Of a stretch of DNA of 64,000 nt, positions 56,025-63,867 are shown piece by piece; the first letter of the stretch is position 1; every line of letters begins with the position of its first letter. This DNA is from JAWLHU01 sp049324875. Its GTDB lineage: Bacteria; Bacillota; Sulfobacillia; Symbiobacteriales; Symbiobacteriaceae. The position numbers and the translations under genes were made by a program. Below the pieces are notes generated by a model that searched no databases, had not been told where the DNA came from, and was given only the letters and a program-made list of their open reading frames with translations. The stretch is taken from contig JBMONC010000084.1 in NCBI GenBank assembly GCA_049324875.1, positions 124,001 to 188,000 of the forward strand. Direction: 5' to 3'.

Positions 56025-57668
56025 CTCGCGTCCAAACCGGGTGAACTGCTCGTGGGTGCCGAAGAGAAAGAGGCTCTCGCCCTTTTGAAGGACCCGGTTG
56101 GGGGAGGGGTTCACCTCAATCTGCCCCTCCCCGGTCCGGATGGCCACGACAATGCAGCCGGTCCGGTTCCCCACCTCGCCGGAGGCGAGGCTCTTGCCCA
56201 CCAGGGAATCGGGGACCGGAACGAGCCGGCTGTCCACCTCCTCCAGCGTGGGCGAGCCCTTGCCGGCGGCGTTCACGAACCGGGCCAGCTGGGCGCTGGC
56301 GATCTCCGAGACCGAGAGGACGTTGTCGGCCCCCGCCAGGTAGAGCCGGGTGACCGCCTCCACGGAGTTGGCCCGGGCGGCAATCCGCAGGCCGGGGTTG
56401 AGCTGCCGGACCATCAGGGTGGCGAAGACGGAGCGGGTGTCGTCGTTGAGGGCGACGATGCAGCGGCCCACAGACTCGACGCCGGCCCGCTTCAGGTCAT
56501 CCACGTTGGTGGCGTCGCCCTGGACCCAATCACAGTGGACGCCGTCCGGGAGTGTCAGGCTGAGCACACGGTAGGGAAGCTTCGCCGCCTCCAGCCGCTC
56601 GGCGGCGGCCAGGCCGACATCGCCGAAGCCCAGGATCAGCACCGGCTGGCCAGCGGGGGAGATGGGCCGGGCTGCCCCGGCGGAGAGGACCCGCAGCTTC
56701 TCCAGCTCCTCGTTACGGCCGGCGGCGATCAGCACATCACCCGCCCGCAGGGGCATCTCGGGGCTGGTGGCGGGGAAGAAGTGGCCATGGCTCCAAAGGC
56801 CGAGGACGTTGGCGCCGGTCCGCTCCCGGATCCGGGCCTCCCGCAGGGTGGGGACCGCCAGCGGCGAGCCCGGCAGCACCGGCACGGTGCAGACCGCCAG
56901 GCCGCTCTCCTGGCCCCAGAGCCGGTCCACCATGCCCGCCAGGGGGGCGGTGGCCAGCCAGCCCAGCCGCTCGCCCAAGGTCCGCTTGGCCAGGACCACC
57001 TCGGTAGCGCCCGCCGCCCGCAGGAACCGCTCGTTATCGGCATGCTCCACGGTGCAGTAGAAGGGCAGGTCGGCGCGCAGCGCCCGGGCCACCAGCGCCA
57101 CGGAGGCATCCTCGGTGTCGCTCAGGGTGGAGAGGATCGCCCGGGCGCTCTCAATGTGGACCGCCTGGAGCGTCTCCACCTGCCGCACATCCCCCTCCAC
57201 CACGGTCAGGCCCTGCCGCATCTGCCCCTCCAGCACCCGCCGCCGGTCGTCCACCAGCACGTAAGCCAGACCGGCCTGCCTCAGCTCCTGGGCCAGGAAC
57301 TCGCCCACCGGGCCCGCCCCGCAGATGATCACATGCTCCTTCATACCGGCCGGGGCGCGCCGGGGCGGGAGGGTTTGCAGGTGGGTCTGGACCCAGGTGG
57401 AGGCGATGCTGGTCAGCCAGACCGAGATCTGAATGAAGCCGGTCACCATCAGCAGGACCGCCCAGAGGACCGTCAGGTTGGAGCTGAAGGGGACCTGCTC
57501 CCCGTAGCCGGTGGTGGTGAGCGTCTCCATCACGAACAGGAGCGCCTGGAAGAAGTTCAGGGAGCGCCCCTCGTAGTGGGCAAAGACCCACTGGGTCCCC
57601 AGGGTCATGAACAGGACCAGGGCGAGAGCGGCGCCGATGGCGATGGAGATCTTGCGGCGGGTGGTCAG
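56013..57668 (-). CDS. Two-TM potassium channel with two RCK (TrkA) domains
   Basis: 551 residues. TM1 (ISIAIGAALALVLFMTLGTQW), pore with the filter TTTGYGE, TM2, then two TrkA-N/RCK Rossmann domains: VIICGAGPVGEFLAQEL and VLILGFGDVGLAAAERLE; TrkA-C domains follow each, the last at the end. A K+ channel gated by ligand binding, in the membrane. AGGAGG eight bases upstream points to CTG 57668; the first ATG (57608) would delete half of TM1. Upstream is the SIR2-macro gene (30-base gap), so likely co-transcribed. Confidence 0.88.
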   Translation of the reverse strand: MTTRRKISIAIGAALALVLFMTLGTQWVFAHYEGRSLNFFQALLFVMETLTTTGYGEQVPFSSNLTVLWAVLLMVTGFIQISVWLTSIASTWVQTHLQTLPPRRAPAGMKEHVIICGAGPVGEFLAQELRQAGLAYVLVDDRRRVLEGQMRQGLTVVEGDVRQVETLQAVHIESARAILSTLSDTEDASVALVARALRADLPFYCTVEHADNERFLRAAGATEVVLAKRTLGERLGWLATAPLAGMVDRLWGQESGLAVCTVPVLPGSPLAVPTLREARIRERTGANVLGLWSHGHFFPATSPEMPLRAGDVLIAAGRNEELEKLRVLSAGAARPISPAGQPVLILGFGDVGLAAAERLEAAKLPYRVLSLTLPDGVHCDWVQGDATNVDDLKRAGVESVGRCIVALNDDTRSVFATLMVRQLNPGLRIAARANSVEAVTRLYLAGADNVLSVSEIASAQLARFVNAAGKGSPTLEEVDSRLVPVPDSLVGKSLASGEVGNRTGCIVVAIRTGEGQIEVNPSPNRVLQKGESLFLFGTHEQFTRFGREFGR

Positions 57669-57698
57669 CGGGCATCCCTCCTCATCGATAGCCTCCCC

Positions 57699-59447
57699 CT
57701 AGTGGAAGGCGTGGGCGTAGCTGATCTCCAGCGCCTGTACCTGGCGCTGCCAGAAGCGGATCTGCTCGCTGACGCCGGCGTGGGGGCGGGCCAGGAGGTG
57801 GCACAGATGGGTGTGCCAGCGGGCATGGCAGTACCGGACCGCCTCCTCGGCGATGGAGGGCTGCCGTGCCACCAGCTCCCGCAGCCAGGTCTGGGTGGCC
57901 ATCGGATGGGCAATCCCCCAGTCCTGATCGGCCAGCACCGCCTCGCTCAGCTCCACCAGATCGGGGTCCAGGTTGCCGAGGGCAACCCGCAGTTCCTCCT
58001 GCTGCTTCCGGGCGATGTCGTCCATCTGCCGGTTCTTGAAGGCCTCCAGCGCTGCGGCGGAGTATAGGACGAAGACCAGCTGCCGGAGGCCCGAGCCGTG
58101 GTGCAGGTGCTCCAGGACGGCGCTGACCAGGGCGCTGGCCACATCGTCCGGCGCCAGACCCCCCTGGCCGGCCCCCAGGGCGGGGATCGCCAGCGTGCGC
58201 AGCTCCCGGTGTTCCGCCTCCTCCAGGATCCGGCGCGTGGCGGTGCAGGTCGCTTCGGCCTTCGCCGGAACCCGCCAGTGGGGGGTGATGGCAGCGTGGA
58301 AGATGTACCGGACCCCCCGGTCTGCCAGCAGGCCCGGGCCGGTGGCGATCACCTCGCCGGGGGTGAGGGGAAAGCGGGCCTTGAACTGCTCCAGGTCCCG
58401 CTCCAGGGCGGGCCCGGCGGCATGGAAGATCGCCTCGGAGACCCCGCCGGAATGGGTGAGGTAGGCATCGTCGGAGGAGACAATCGCCTCCGCCCCCACC
58501 TCGCAGATGTCGCCGAGCAGGACCGTCACCTCGGTGCGCCCGACGAAGTAGGAGGCGGCAATGCGGGGGTCGTAGCGGGTCAGGGGCGCCCGGTCCAGCA
58601 CCCGGCGGGCCGCTGTCTCCCAGAACTCCAGGTAGCCAGGGGTCGAGGCGATCAGCACCCGTTTCTCGAACTTCCGCTCCAGCTCCAGCAGCAGGGGGCT
58701 GGGCTGGTCACCGCCGTAGAGGACCCAGAGCACCTCGGGCACCTCGGAGCGGGCGAGCCCCTCCGCCAGCGCATCCATGATCGATTTGTCCGACCCGGAG
58801 TGGCCGATCACCAGGATCGACCGGTGGGAGACCACGTCCACCATCCGGTCATGCATCGCCCGCTCCAGGGCGGCGGTCTCCTCCAGGGTGTGCTTGTGGT
58901 TGGTCATCAGGTAGTCGCCGTGCACCTTGTAGACCACGGGGGCGGGGCCGGGGGCCAGCTTGCTCACCAGTTCGGCATCGCCCGCAACGGCCACGTCCAG
59001 ACCCGCATAGAGCATGGCCCGCTCCAACAGCGGATCGAAGTTGGTGGTGAAGGTCTGCCGGAAGTAGCCCCGGGCCACAAAGCGGGCGATAATCTCGTGG
59101 GACGGGGTGGGCCGCCGCCCGATAAAGAACTGCTCCAGGTAGCGCTGACGCCCCTCCGGGTCCCTGGCGATCAGTTGCAGGCTGTCCGAGTAGCGGGTGG
59201 CCTCGTTTTGGAGCAACCCCTGCTCAGCCAGCCAGGCCTCAAGCTCTTTCTTGCTCTGGGGAAGCCGCTTGTTGGCGCGGAAGTAGACGTGCTCGGCAAT
59301 CTGGGTCGCCACACTCTTGATCGTGGGGACGTCCTTCTTCGCCATCGGAATGCCCGCCTCAACCGACATGCCCGCCCCGACCAGCAGCGCGGCAGCGGGG
59401 CCCGGCCGGCCCAGGCGCTCGATGATCGTGCTCAGCGTGACACGCAT
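57699..59447 (-). CDS. SIR2-macro domain fusion protein
   Basis: 582 residues. SIR2 domain (about 1-285): NAD loop GAGMSVEAGIP (24-34), TTNFD (134-138), catalytic His176 in YKVHGDY and VIGHSGSD. Macro domain (about 300-470): GDI (312-314), VSSDD (323-327, in place of the usual VNAAN), SGGV (333-336), then FHAAITPHW. The last 110 residues are helical and unassigned. SIR2 uses NAD; macro domains bind or hydrolyse ADP-ribose forms, so one protein could both make and process ADP-ribosyl products. ATG 59447 with AGGAGGG. Upstream EVE gene and downstream RCK channel are likely in the same transcript. Confidence 0.85.
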   Translation of the reverse strand: MRVTLSTIIERLGRPGPAAALLVGAGMSVEAGIPMAKKDVPTIKSVATQIAEHVYFRANKRLPQSKKELEAWLAEQGLLQNEATRYSDSLQLIARDPEGRQRYLEQFFIGRRPTPSHEIIARFVARGYFRQTFTTNFDPLLERAMLYAGLDVAVAGDAELVSKLAPGPAPVVYKVHGDYLMTNHKHTLEETAALERAMHDRMVDVVSHRSILVIGHSGSDKSIMDALAEGLARSEVPEVLWVLYGGDQPSPLLLELERKFEKRVLIASTPGYLEFWETAARRVLDRAPLTRYDPRIAASYFVGRTEVTVLLGDICEVGAEAIVSSDDAYLTHSGGVSEAIFHAAGPALERDLEQFKARFPLTPGEVIATGPGLLADRGVRYIFHAAITPHWRVPAKAEATCTATRRILEEAEHRELRTLAIPALGAGQGGLAPDDVASALVSAVLEHLHHGSGLRQLVFVLYSAAALEAFKNRQMDDIARKQQEELRVALGNLDPDLVELSEAVLADQDWGIAHPMATQTWLRELVARQPSIAEEAVRYCHARWHTHLCHLLARPHAGVSEQIRFWQRQVQALEISYAHAFH

Positions 59448-59540
59448 GCGAAACCCTCCTGTAGGGTAGCGCGCGGTTATCTTGTCGCTGAACCGTTCGC
59501 TATGCGGAAGGTATCCTCCTCCATGGCGCTGGCATGCCGA

Positions 59541-59566
59541 AGGTCAGGCCCTGGCGGACCTGACCT
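59541..59566 (-). terminator. Hairpin between EVE and SIR2-macro genes
   Basis: Stem AGGTCAGG/CCTGACCT with a 10-base loop. The tail lacks a T run, so it may only attenuate transcription from the EVE side. Confidence 0.4.
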
Positions 59567-59577
59567 CCTGACGGGCG

Positions 59578-59994
59578 CTACCGGGGCTCGGTCTGCCCCA
59601 TGGCGTGCAGCCAGCCCCACCGCTCCTCGCTCACCGGCATCACCGACAGGCGGGACTGCCGGACCAGCTCCCAGTCCGCGAAGCGCTCGTCCGCCTTGAT
59701 GGCGGCGAGGCTGACAGGGGTGTTGAACCGGTAGGCCGGAGCCGTATCCACCACCACGAACTTGGGGTCGCCTGCCTCCGGGTCGGGGTAGGGCTCGCTG
59801 GTGATCCGCCCCACGCCGACGATCGCCTTCTCATTCCCCGTGTGGTAGAAGAGGAAGGTGTCGCCCGGCCTCATCGCCCGCATGTGCTTCAGGGCCACGG
59901 CATTCCGAACCCCGTTCCAGGGCTCCCGGCCCCGCCGCTCCAGATCGGCATAGCTGAACTCCTCAGGCTCGGTCTTCATGAGCCAGTGGGCCAT
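59578..59994 (-). CDS. EVE-domain protein
   Basis: 138 residues; EVE fold related to PUA/YTH readers of modified bases. Family motifs: WLMKTEPEEFSYADL, WNGVRNAVALKHMRAM, GDTFLFYHT and GVGRITSEPYPD. EVE proteins bind modified nucleotides and often occur near nucleases or defence genes. Overlap or coupling is absent: the D-aminoacylase stop is 18 bases upstream, and the SIR2-macro gene is 130 bases downstream. Confidence 0.93.
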   Translation of the reverse strand: MAHWLMKTEPEEFSYADLERRGREPWNGVRNAVALKHMRAMRPGDTFLFYHTGNEKAIVGVGRITSEPYPDPEAGDPKFVVVDTAPAYRFNTPVSLAAIKADERFADWELVRQSRLSVMPVSEERWGWLHAMGQTEPR

Positions 59995-60012
59995 CCCCGT
60001 CCTCCTCCTTCT

Positions 60013-61560
60013 CTACTCCCCCCGGCGGATGGTCCGCCCGAGCCGCTCCCTCGCCACGAACTCCCCCTTCTCCACGGCGAGGCCGCCATTGACCAGCACG
60101 TACGCAATGCCCGCAGGGTACTCCTGCGGCGTCAGCCAGGTGGTTCTGTCTGCAATAGTTTCGCTGTTAAAGACCACAATGTCGGCGAACTGGCCGGGCT
60201 TCAGGTACCCCCGGCTCTTCAGGCCCAGGTAGTCGGCCACCTGACCCGTTGATTTGCGGATCGCCTGCTCCAGGGAGAGCAACTTCTGCTCCCGCACCAG
60301 GTGCCCGAGCAGTTGGGGGTAGGAGCCGTAGGAGCGGCGGTGGAGGGCGTAGCCCAGCGCCTCCGCCGGGCTGTTCAGCTTTGGCTGGGCCTCGCCGTCG
60401 GTGGAGACCACTGACCAGGGGGCCTGGTAGAACCGGCGCATCGCGCGTTCGCTGGAGACCATGGCAACCACCCGCGTCTTGGGGTCGGCAGCCAGCAGCT
60501 TCTGCGCCGCCTGGTCAACCGGCACGCCCAGCGCTGGGGCGGCCTGCGCCACCGTCTTGCCGTGCAGCTTCGGGTCGCCCCCGCCGACGATCAGCAGGTG
60601 CTCCGGCGGCAGCGCCCCGGCCCACTCGGAGAGCAGCCGGTTGACGCCGTAGTCAGGGGCGAGGTAGGGGTAGACGTCGGCAAAGACCTTCTGCCCGCCC
60701 TTGATCGCCTCCTCGATCAGCCGGAAGACCTGATCCTCCTTGTGCCAGTTGCGATGGTGGACGATCTTGGCGTGAGCGTAGTTGACCGTCACCCCGGCCC
60801 GCTGACCGATGGTGAGCGCCTCCTGCAGCGCTTCCACGATCCGGTCGCCCTCGCTCCGCAGGTGGGTGGAGTAGATGCCGCCGAACGGGCGCGTCTCCTC
60901 CACCAGCCCGATGATCTCCTCGGTGTCGGCGTAGGAACCAAACCGGTACTCCAGGCCCGAGGAGAGGCCGAAGGCGCCATCCTCCATCGCCTTGCGCACC
61001 AGCCGCTTCATCTCGGCCAGCTGCTGGGGGCTGGCGGGGCCGGTCGCCTGCCCCATCACCGCCTGGCGGACCGAGCCCTGACCCAGGTAAAGACCGAAGT
61101 TGACCCCAGTGCCCTCCCGGCCCAGCTTGCTCAGCTCGGCGCCGATATCGACCGGGGACCGGCCGTCCACGCCGCCGATCTCGGTGGTGATGCCCTGCAT
61201 GAGCGAGGCCTTGGCATCCCGCTCAATAAAGGGGTTGATGGCGTCGTCGTGGGTGTGGGAGTGGGGGTTGATGAAGCCGGGCGCCACAATCAGCCCCGCG
61301 GCGTCAATCTCCCTCGCAGCCGTATACTTCCCCAACTTCCCCACGGCCACAATCCGATCCCCGATGATCGCCACATCCCCCTGGTAGCGGGGGCCGCCGG
61401 AGCCATCGACCAGGGTACCCCCCTTGATCACCAGGTCGTAGGCGGCTGGCCTCTCCTCGGGGAGGGGCGGGGGGGTCTCATCGGTGGTCGGGGGCTTCCC
61501 CCTGGTGCAGGCCGTCATGAATAGGAAAGTCAGCAGCGCGACAGCCCAGCAGCGTCTCAT
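60013..61560 (-). CDS. D-aminoacylase-like amidohydrolase lipoprotein
   Basis: 515 residues. Lipobox FMTAC at the N-terminus indicates a membrane lipoprotein. The amidohydrolase motif is FINPHSHTHDD (metal ligands), followed by STHLRSEG and NYAHAKIVHH and DVYPYLAPDYGVNRLL; these are the D-aminoacylase-type signature. Hydrolyses N-acyl-D-amino acids or a dipeptide-like peptide. Promoter at 61590; first gene of a possible transcript including the EVE, SIR2-macro and channel genes. Confidence 0.9.
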   Translation of the reverse strand: MRRCWAVALLTFLFMTACTRGKPPTTDETPPPLPEERPAAYDLVIKGGTLVDGSGGPRYQGDVAIIGDRIVAVGKLGKYTAAREIDAAGLIVAPGFINPHSHTHDDAINPFIERDAKASLMQGITTEIGGVDGRSPVDIGAELSKLGREGTGVNFGLYLGQGSVRQAVMGQATGPASPQQLAEMKRLVRKAMEDGAFGLSSGLEYRFGSYADTEEIIGLVEETRPFGGIYSTHLRSEGDRIVEALQEALTIGQRAGVTVNYAHAKIVHHRNWHKEDQVFRLIEEAIKGGQKVFADVYPYLAPDYGVNRLLSEWAGALPPEHLLIVGGGDPKLHGKTVAQAAPALGVPVDQAAQKLLAADPKTRVVAMVSSERAMRRFYQAPWSVVSTDGEAQPKLNSPAEALGYALHRRSYGSYPQLLGHLVREQKLLSLEQAIRKSTGQVADYLGLKSRGYLKPGQFADIVVFNSETIADRTTWLTPQEYPAGIAYVLVNGGLAVEKGEFVARERLGRTIRRGE

Positions 61561-61589
61561 GTAGGGTCCTCCCTTAACGACATACTTCC

Positions 61590-61618
61590 ACTTTATCCAA
61601 CAGTCTTCGACTGGTCAA
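61590..61618 (-). promoter_or_regulatory. Promoter of the D-aminoacylase gene
   Basis: On the minus strand TTGACC (61618-61613), 17-base spacer, TAAAGT (61595-61590). The leader is about 25 bases and includes GGGAGG. Confidence 0.65.
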
Positions 61619-61643
61619 ACCCAGGTAACAGAAGGTTCCCCTC

Positions 61644-61673
61644 TTGCACCCCGGGCAGGGAAGAGTGTAAACT
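61644..61673 (+). promoter_or_regulatory. Possible promoter of the RRM gene
   Basis: TTGCAC (61644-61649), 18-base spacer, TAAACT (61668-61673), giving a 5' leader of about 100 bases, a length known from cold-shock-type genes. Confidence 0.45.
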
Positions 61674-61778
61674 GAATAGTGCATCGCTTCGAGTTGCCGG
61701 TAGTGCCCCTCGGTTTCGGGTGAGTCTCCGTGCAACCCGCCTGCGAGCAATCCAATCAGACGGGAGTACGAGAGCATC

Positions 61779-62066
61779 ATGGCCAAGACCCTGTACTTCG
61801 GTAACCTGCCCTGGGCCGCCACCAACGAAGACCTCTACAACGCCGTGTCCCAGTACTGTGAGGTCATCTCTGCTCGCATCGTGACCGATCGCGAGACCGG
61901 CCGGAGCCGCGGCTTTGGTTTCGTGGAGGTCCCCGATGAGGCAGCTGAGACCGTCATCAACGCACTGAACGGTGCGGAATGGGCTGGGCGTGCACTGACG
62001 GTCAACGAGGCGCGCCCCCGGGAGTCTACCGGCGGTCGGAATCTCGGCCTGCCTCGGAAGGGCTGA
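61779..62066 (+). CDS. RNA-binding protein with RRM domain
   Basis: 95 residues, single RRM: RNP2 TLYFGNLPW at residues 4-12 and RNP1 RGFGFVEV near 44-51; the C-terminus is a basic GGR tail. Binds single-stranded RNA; family members act as chaperones or cold-induced proteins. ATG 61779 has GGGAG upstream. It is followed by a terminator. Confidence 0.95.
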   Translation: MAKTLYFGNLPWAATNEDLYNAVSQYCEVISARIVTDRETGRSRGFGFVEVPDEAAETVINALNGAEWAGRALTVNEARPRESTGGRNLGLPRKG

Positions 62067-62089
62067 TCCACCCCTTCATTTGACGTGGC

Positions 62090-62117
62090 TGCCACCCACT
62101 TGGGTGGCACTTTTCTT
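62090..62117 (+). terminator. Intrinsic terminator of the RRM gene
   Basis: 8-bp stem TGCCACCC/GGGTGGCA with an ACTT loop, followed by CTTTTCTTT. Confidence 0.85.
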
Positions 62118-62195
62118 TGCCCGAAATGGTGGGAACGAACAGGGAAGTTCAGGAGTCCAACCGAATGGAATAGCCCAGTGTAGGAGGTGATCACC

Positions 62196-63314
62196 CTGTA
62201 CTGGCACCGGCGCTTCTGGAAGCAGATGGACTGGATGCTCTACCTTCTTGTCTTCGCCACCATCGGAGTCGGCTTTGTGGTCATCTCCAGCGCGTCGGAT
62301 TCCCGCGGCGATCTCATCCGCCAGGGCGCCGCTGTCATCTTGGGCATCGCTGCCTGGCCGCCGCTGCTGCTGCTGGACTACAACGAGTTCAGGCCGCTCT
62401 ACCGGCTGCTCTACCTGTTCAACATCTTCCTCCTGGTGGCGGTGGCGCTCTTCGGCGTCGAGGTAAACGGAAACAAGAACTGGCTGGACCTGGGGTTCAT
62501 CATGGTGCAGCCCTCTGAACTGGGCAAGGTGTTGCTGATCATCACGCTGGGACACCTGCTGGATGGCATGGAGCGGTTGCAGTCGTGGCTCGACCTGTTC
62601 TGGCCGGTCATGCACGTGCTCCCCATCCTCGGCCTGGTCCTCGCGGGGCGGGACCTGGGTACCGCCCTGGTCTTCGTGGCGATCAGCGTCACCATGGTCT
62701 ACGCCGCCGGCTTCCCGGGCCGAAAGATGCTCGCCGTGGGGCTGACCGGCATCGCCCTGGTGGTCGGCCTCGTCTTCAGCCATTACCACTACGGCACCAA
62801 TTTCCCGCTGAGTGAGACGCAGTGGAACCGGATCGACACCTTCCTCTACCCGGAGAAGGACCCGGATGGGGCCGGGTACCAGGTGCTCCAGTCCAAGATG
62901 GCCATCGCCACCGGCGATGTCTGGGGCAAGGGATACAACCAGGGCGACCGCCACAAGAACGACTGGCTCCCGTACGCCTACACGGACTTCATTTTCGCTG
63001 TCGTGGTGGAGGAATGGGGGTTTGTGGGAGGGGCGGTGGTGCTCGGGCTCTACGCGCTCATCTTCTTCCGGGTGGGGACGATCGCCTTCACCGCCGCTGA
63101 CCGGTATGGGTCGCTGATCGCGGTGGGCGTGGCGGCCCTGTTCGGCGCCCACGTCCTGGAGAACATCGGTATGACCATGGGCGTGACACCGGTCACGGGC
63201 ATCCCGCTCCCCTTTGTGAGCTACGGCCCGACGGCGCTGGTGGCCAACCTGGCTGCCATCGGCCTCCTGCAGTCGGTCGCTGCCCGGCGGGACCCTGTGC
63301 ATTACGATCGGTAG
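62196..63314 (+). CDS. FtsW/RodA/SpoVE-family peptidoglycan polymerase
   Basis: 372 residues, ten-helix membrane protein of the SEDS family that polymerises lipid II. The family signature is at the C-terminus (TGVTPVTGIPLPFVSYGPTALVANL). An extracellular loop carries the conserved Asp/Glu region (QWNRIDTFLYPEKDPDGAGYQVLQSKMAIATG). AGGAGGTGATC at 62182-62192 is a perfect ribosome-binding site eight bases before CTG 62196; GTG 62187 lies inside it and the first ATG is 30 bases further. Cannot say whether cell-shape, division or sporulation. Confidence 0.93.
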   Translation: MYWHRRFWKQMDWMLYLLVFATIGVGFVVISSASDSRGDLIRQGAAVILGIAAWPPLLLLDYNEFRPLYRLLYLFNIFLLVAVALFGVEVNGNKNWLDLGFIMVQPSELGKVLLIITLGHLLDGMERLQSWLDLFWPVMHVLPILGLVLAGRDLGTALVFVAISVTMVYAAGFPGRKMLAVGLTGIALVVGLVFSHYHYGTNFPLSETQWNRIDTFLYPEKDPDGAGYQVLQSKMAIATGDVWGKGYNQGDRHKNDWLPYAYTDFIFAVVVEEWGFVGGAVVLGLYALIFFRVGTIAFTAADRYGSLIAVGVAALFGAHVLENIGMTMGVTPVTGIPLPFVSYGPTALVANLAAIGLLQSVAARRDPVHYDR

Positions 63315-63326
63315 GAGGGACCGCAG

Positions 63327-63612
63327 ATGGAATACCGCAGACTGGGGCGCACCGGCCTGGCGGTCTCTGCGATCGGCCTGGGCACCATGATGTTCGGCGA
63401 GAAGACCGACGAGGCCGAGTCCGCCCGGATCATCCACCAGGCGCTCGATGCCGGCGTCAACCTGATCGACGTGGCGGATGTGTATGCCGGCGGCGAATCG
63501 GAGCGAATCGTGGGGCGGGCGCTGCGGGGGCGACGGCCTCTCCCGGCGCTACATCTTCCAGGCGGTAGAGGCCAGCCTGGAGCGGCTGTAGACCGACTAA
63601 GACCTGTTACAA
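63327..63612 (+). pseudogene. Aldo/keto reductase, broken
   Basis: The start is a normal AKR (EYRRLGRTGLAVSAIGLGTMMFG, DVADVYAGGESERIVGRALRG). After about codon 67 the frame shifts by deletion; in another frame it continues GLSRRYIFQAVEASLERL, then an in-frame TAG, TD, TAA, DLLQ, where intact AKRs read TDYIDLYQ. A block of about 25 residues is missing at the shift. The rest of the protein, including the HxxxP region, is absent, and the sequence breaks into the group II intron remnant. ATG 63327 has AGGAGG. Confidence 0.85.
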
Positions 63613-63692
63613 CCGGCGGAAGCCGGATGCGGGAAAACTGCGAGTCCGGTTTGACGAGGGGGCGTTGGCCGAAAGGCCAGCCCCTATTCTAT
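63613..63692 (+). mobile_element. Group II intron 3' end fragment (domains V and VI)
   Basis: Domain V: AGCCGGA ... TCCGGTT with the inner GCGG-GAAAA-CTGC hairpin (63621-63652). Domain VI: GGGG(C)GTTGGCC-GAAA-GGCCAGCCCC (63658-63684), followed by TATTCTATTC containing the branch-site area. The intron body and reverse transcriptase are absent, so this is a 5'-truncated remnant. It lies inside the decayed aldo/keto reductase. Confidence 0.8.
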
Positions 63693-63867
63693 TCCTCATA
63701 CCGTTGCTAAGACCGATTCGCAAGAGACTTTTGGATCATTACAGATACCCCTATGGGTAGCTTAGGTACCGTACGGGGTCTAGTACCATATTAAGCCGCG
63801 CGGCGAATGTGACGCGACGCACATTCCTGTTACCCTAAGCATGAGAAGTGGAGAGGAGGAACCGCTC

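Noticed and set aside
61574..61825. 83-codon minus-strand frame with a Cys-rich stretch
   Set aside because: Overlaps the RRM gene start antisense and the promoter region; no ribosome-binding site.
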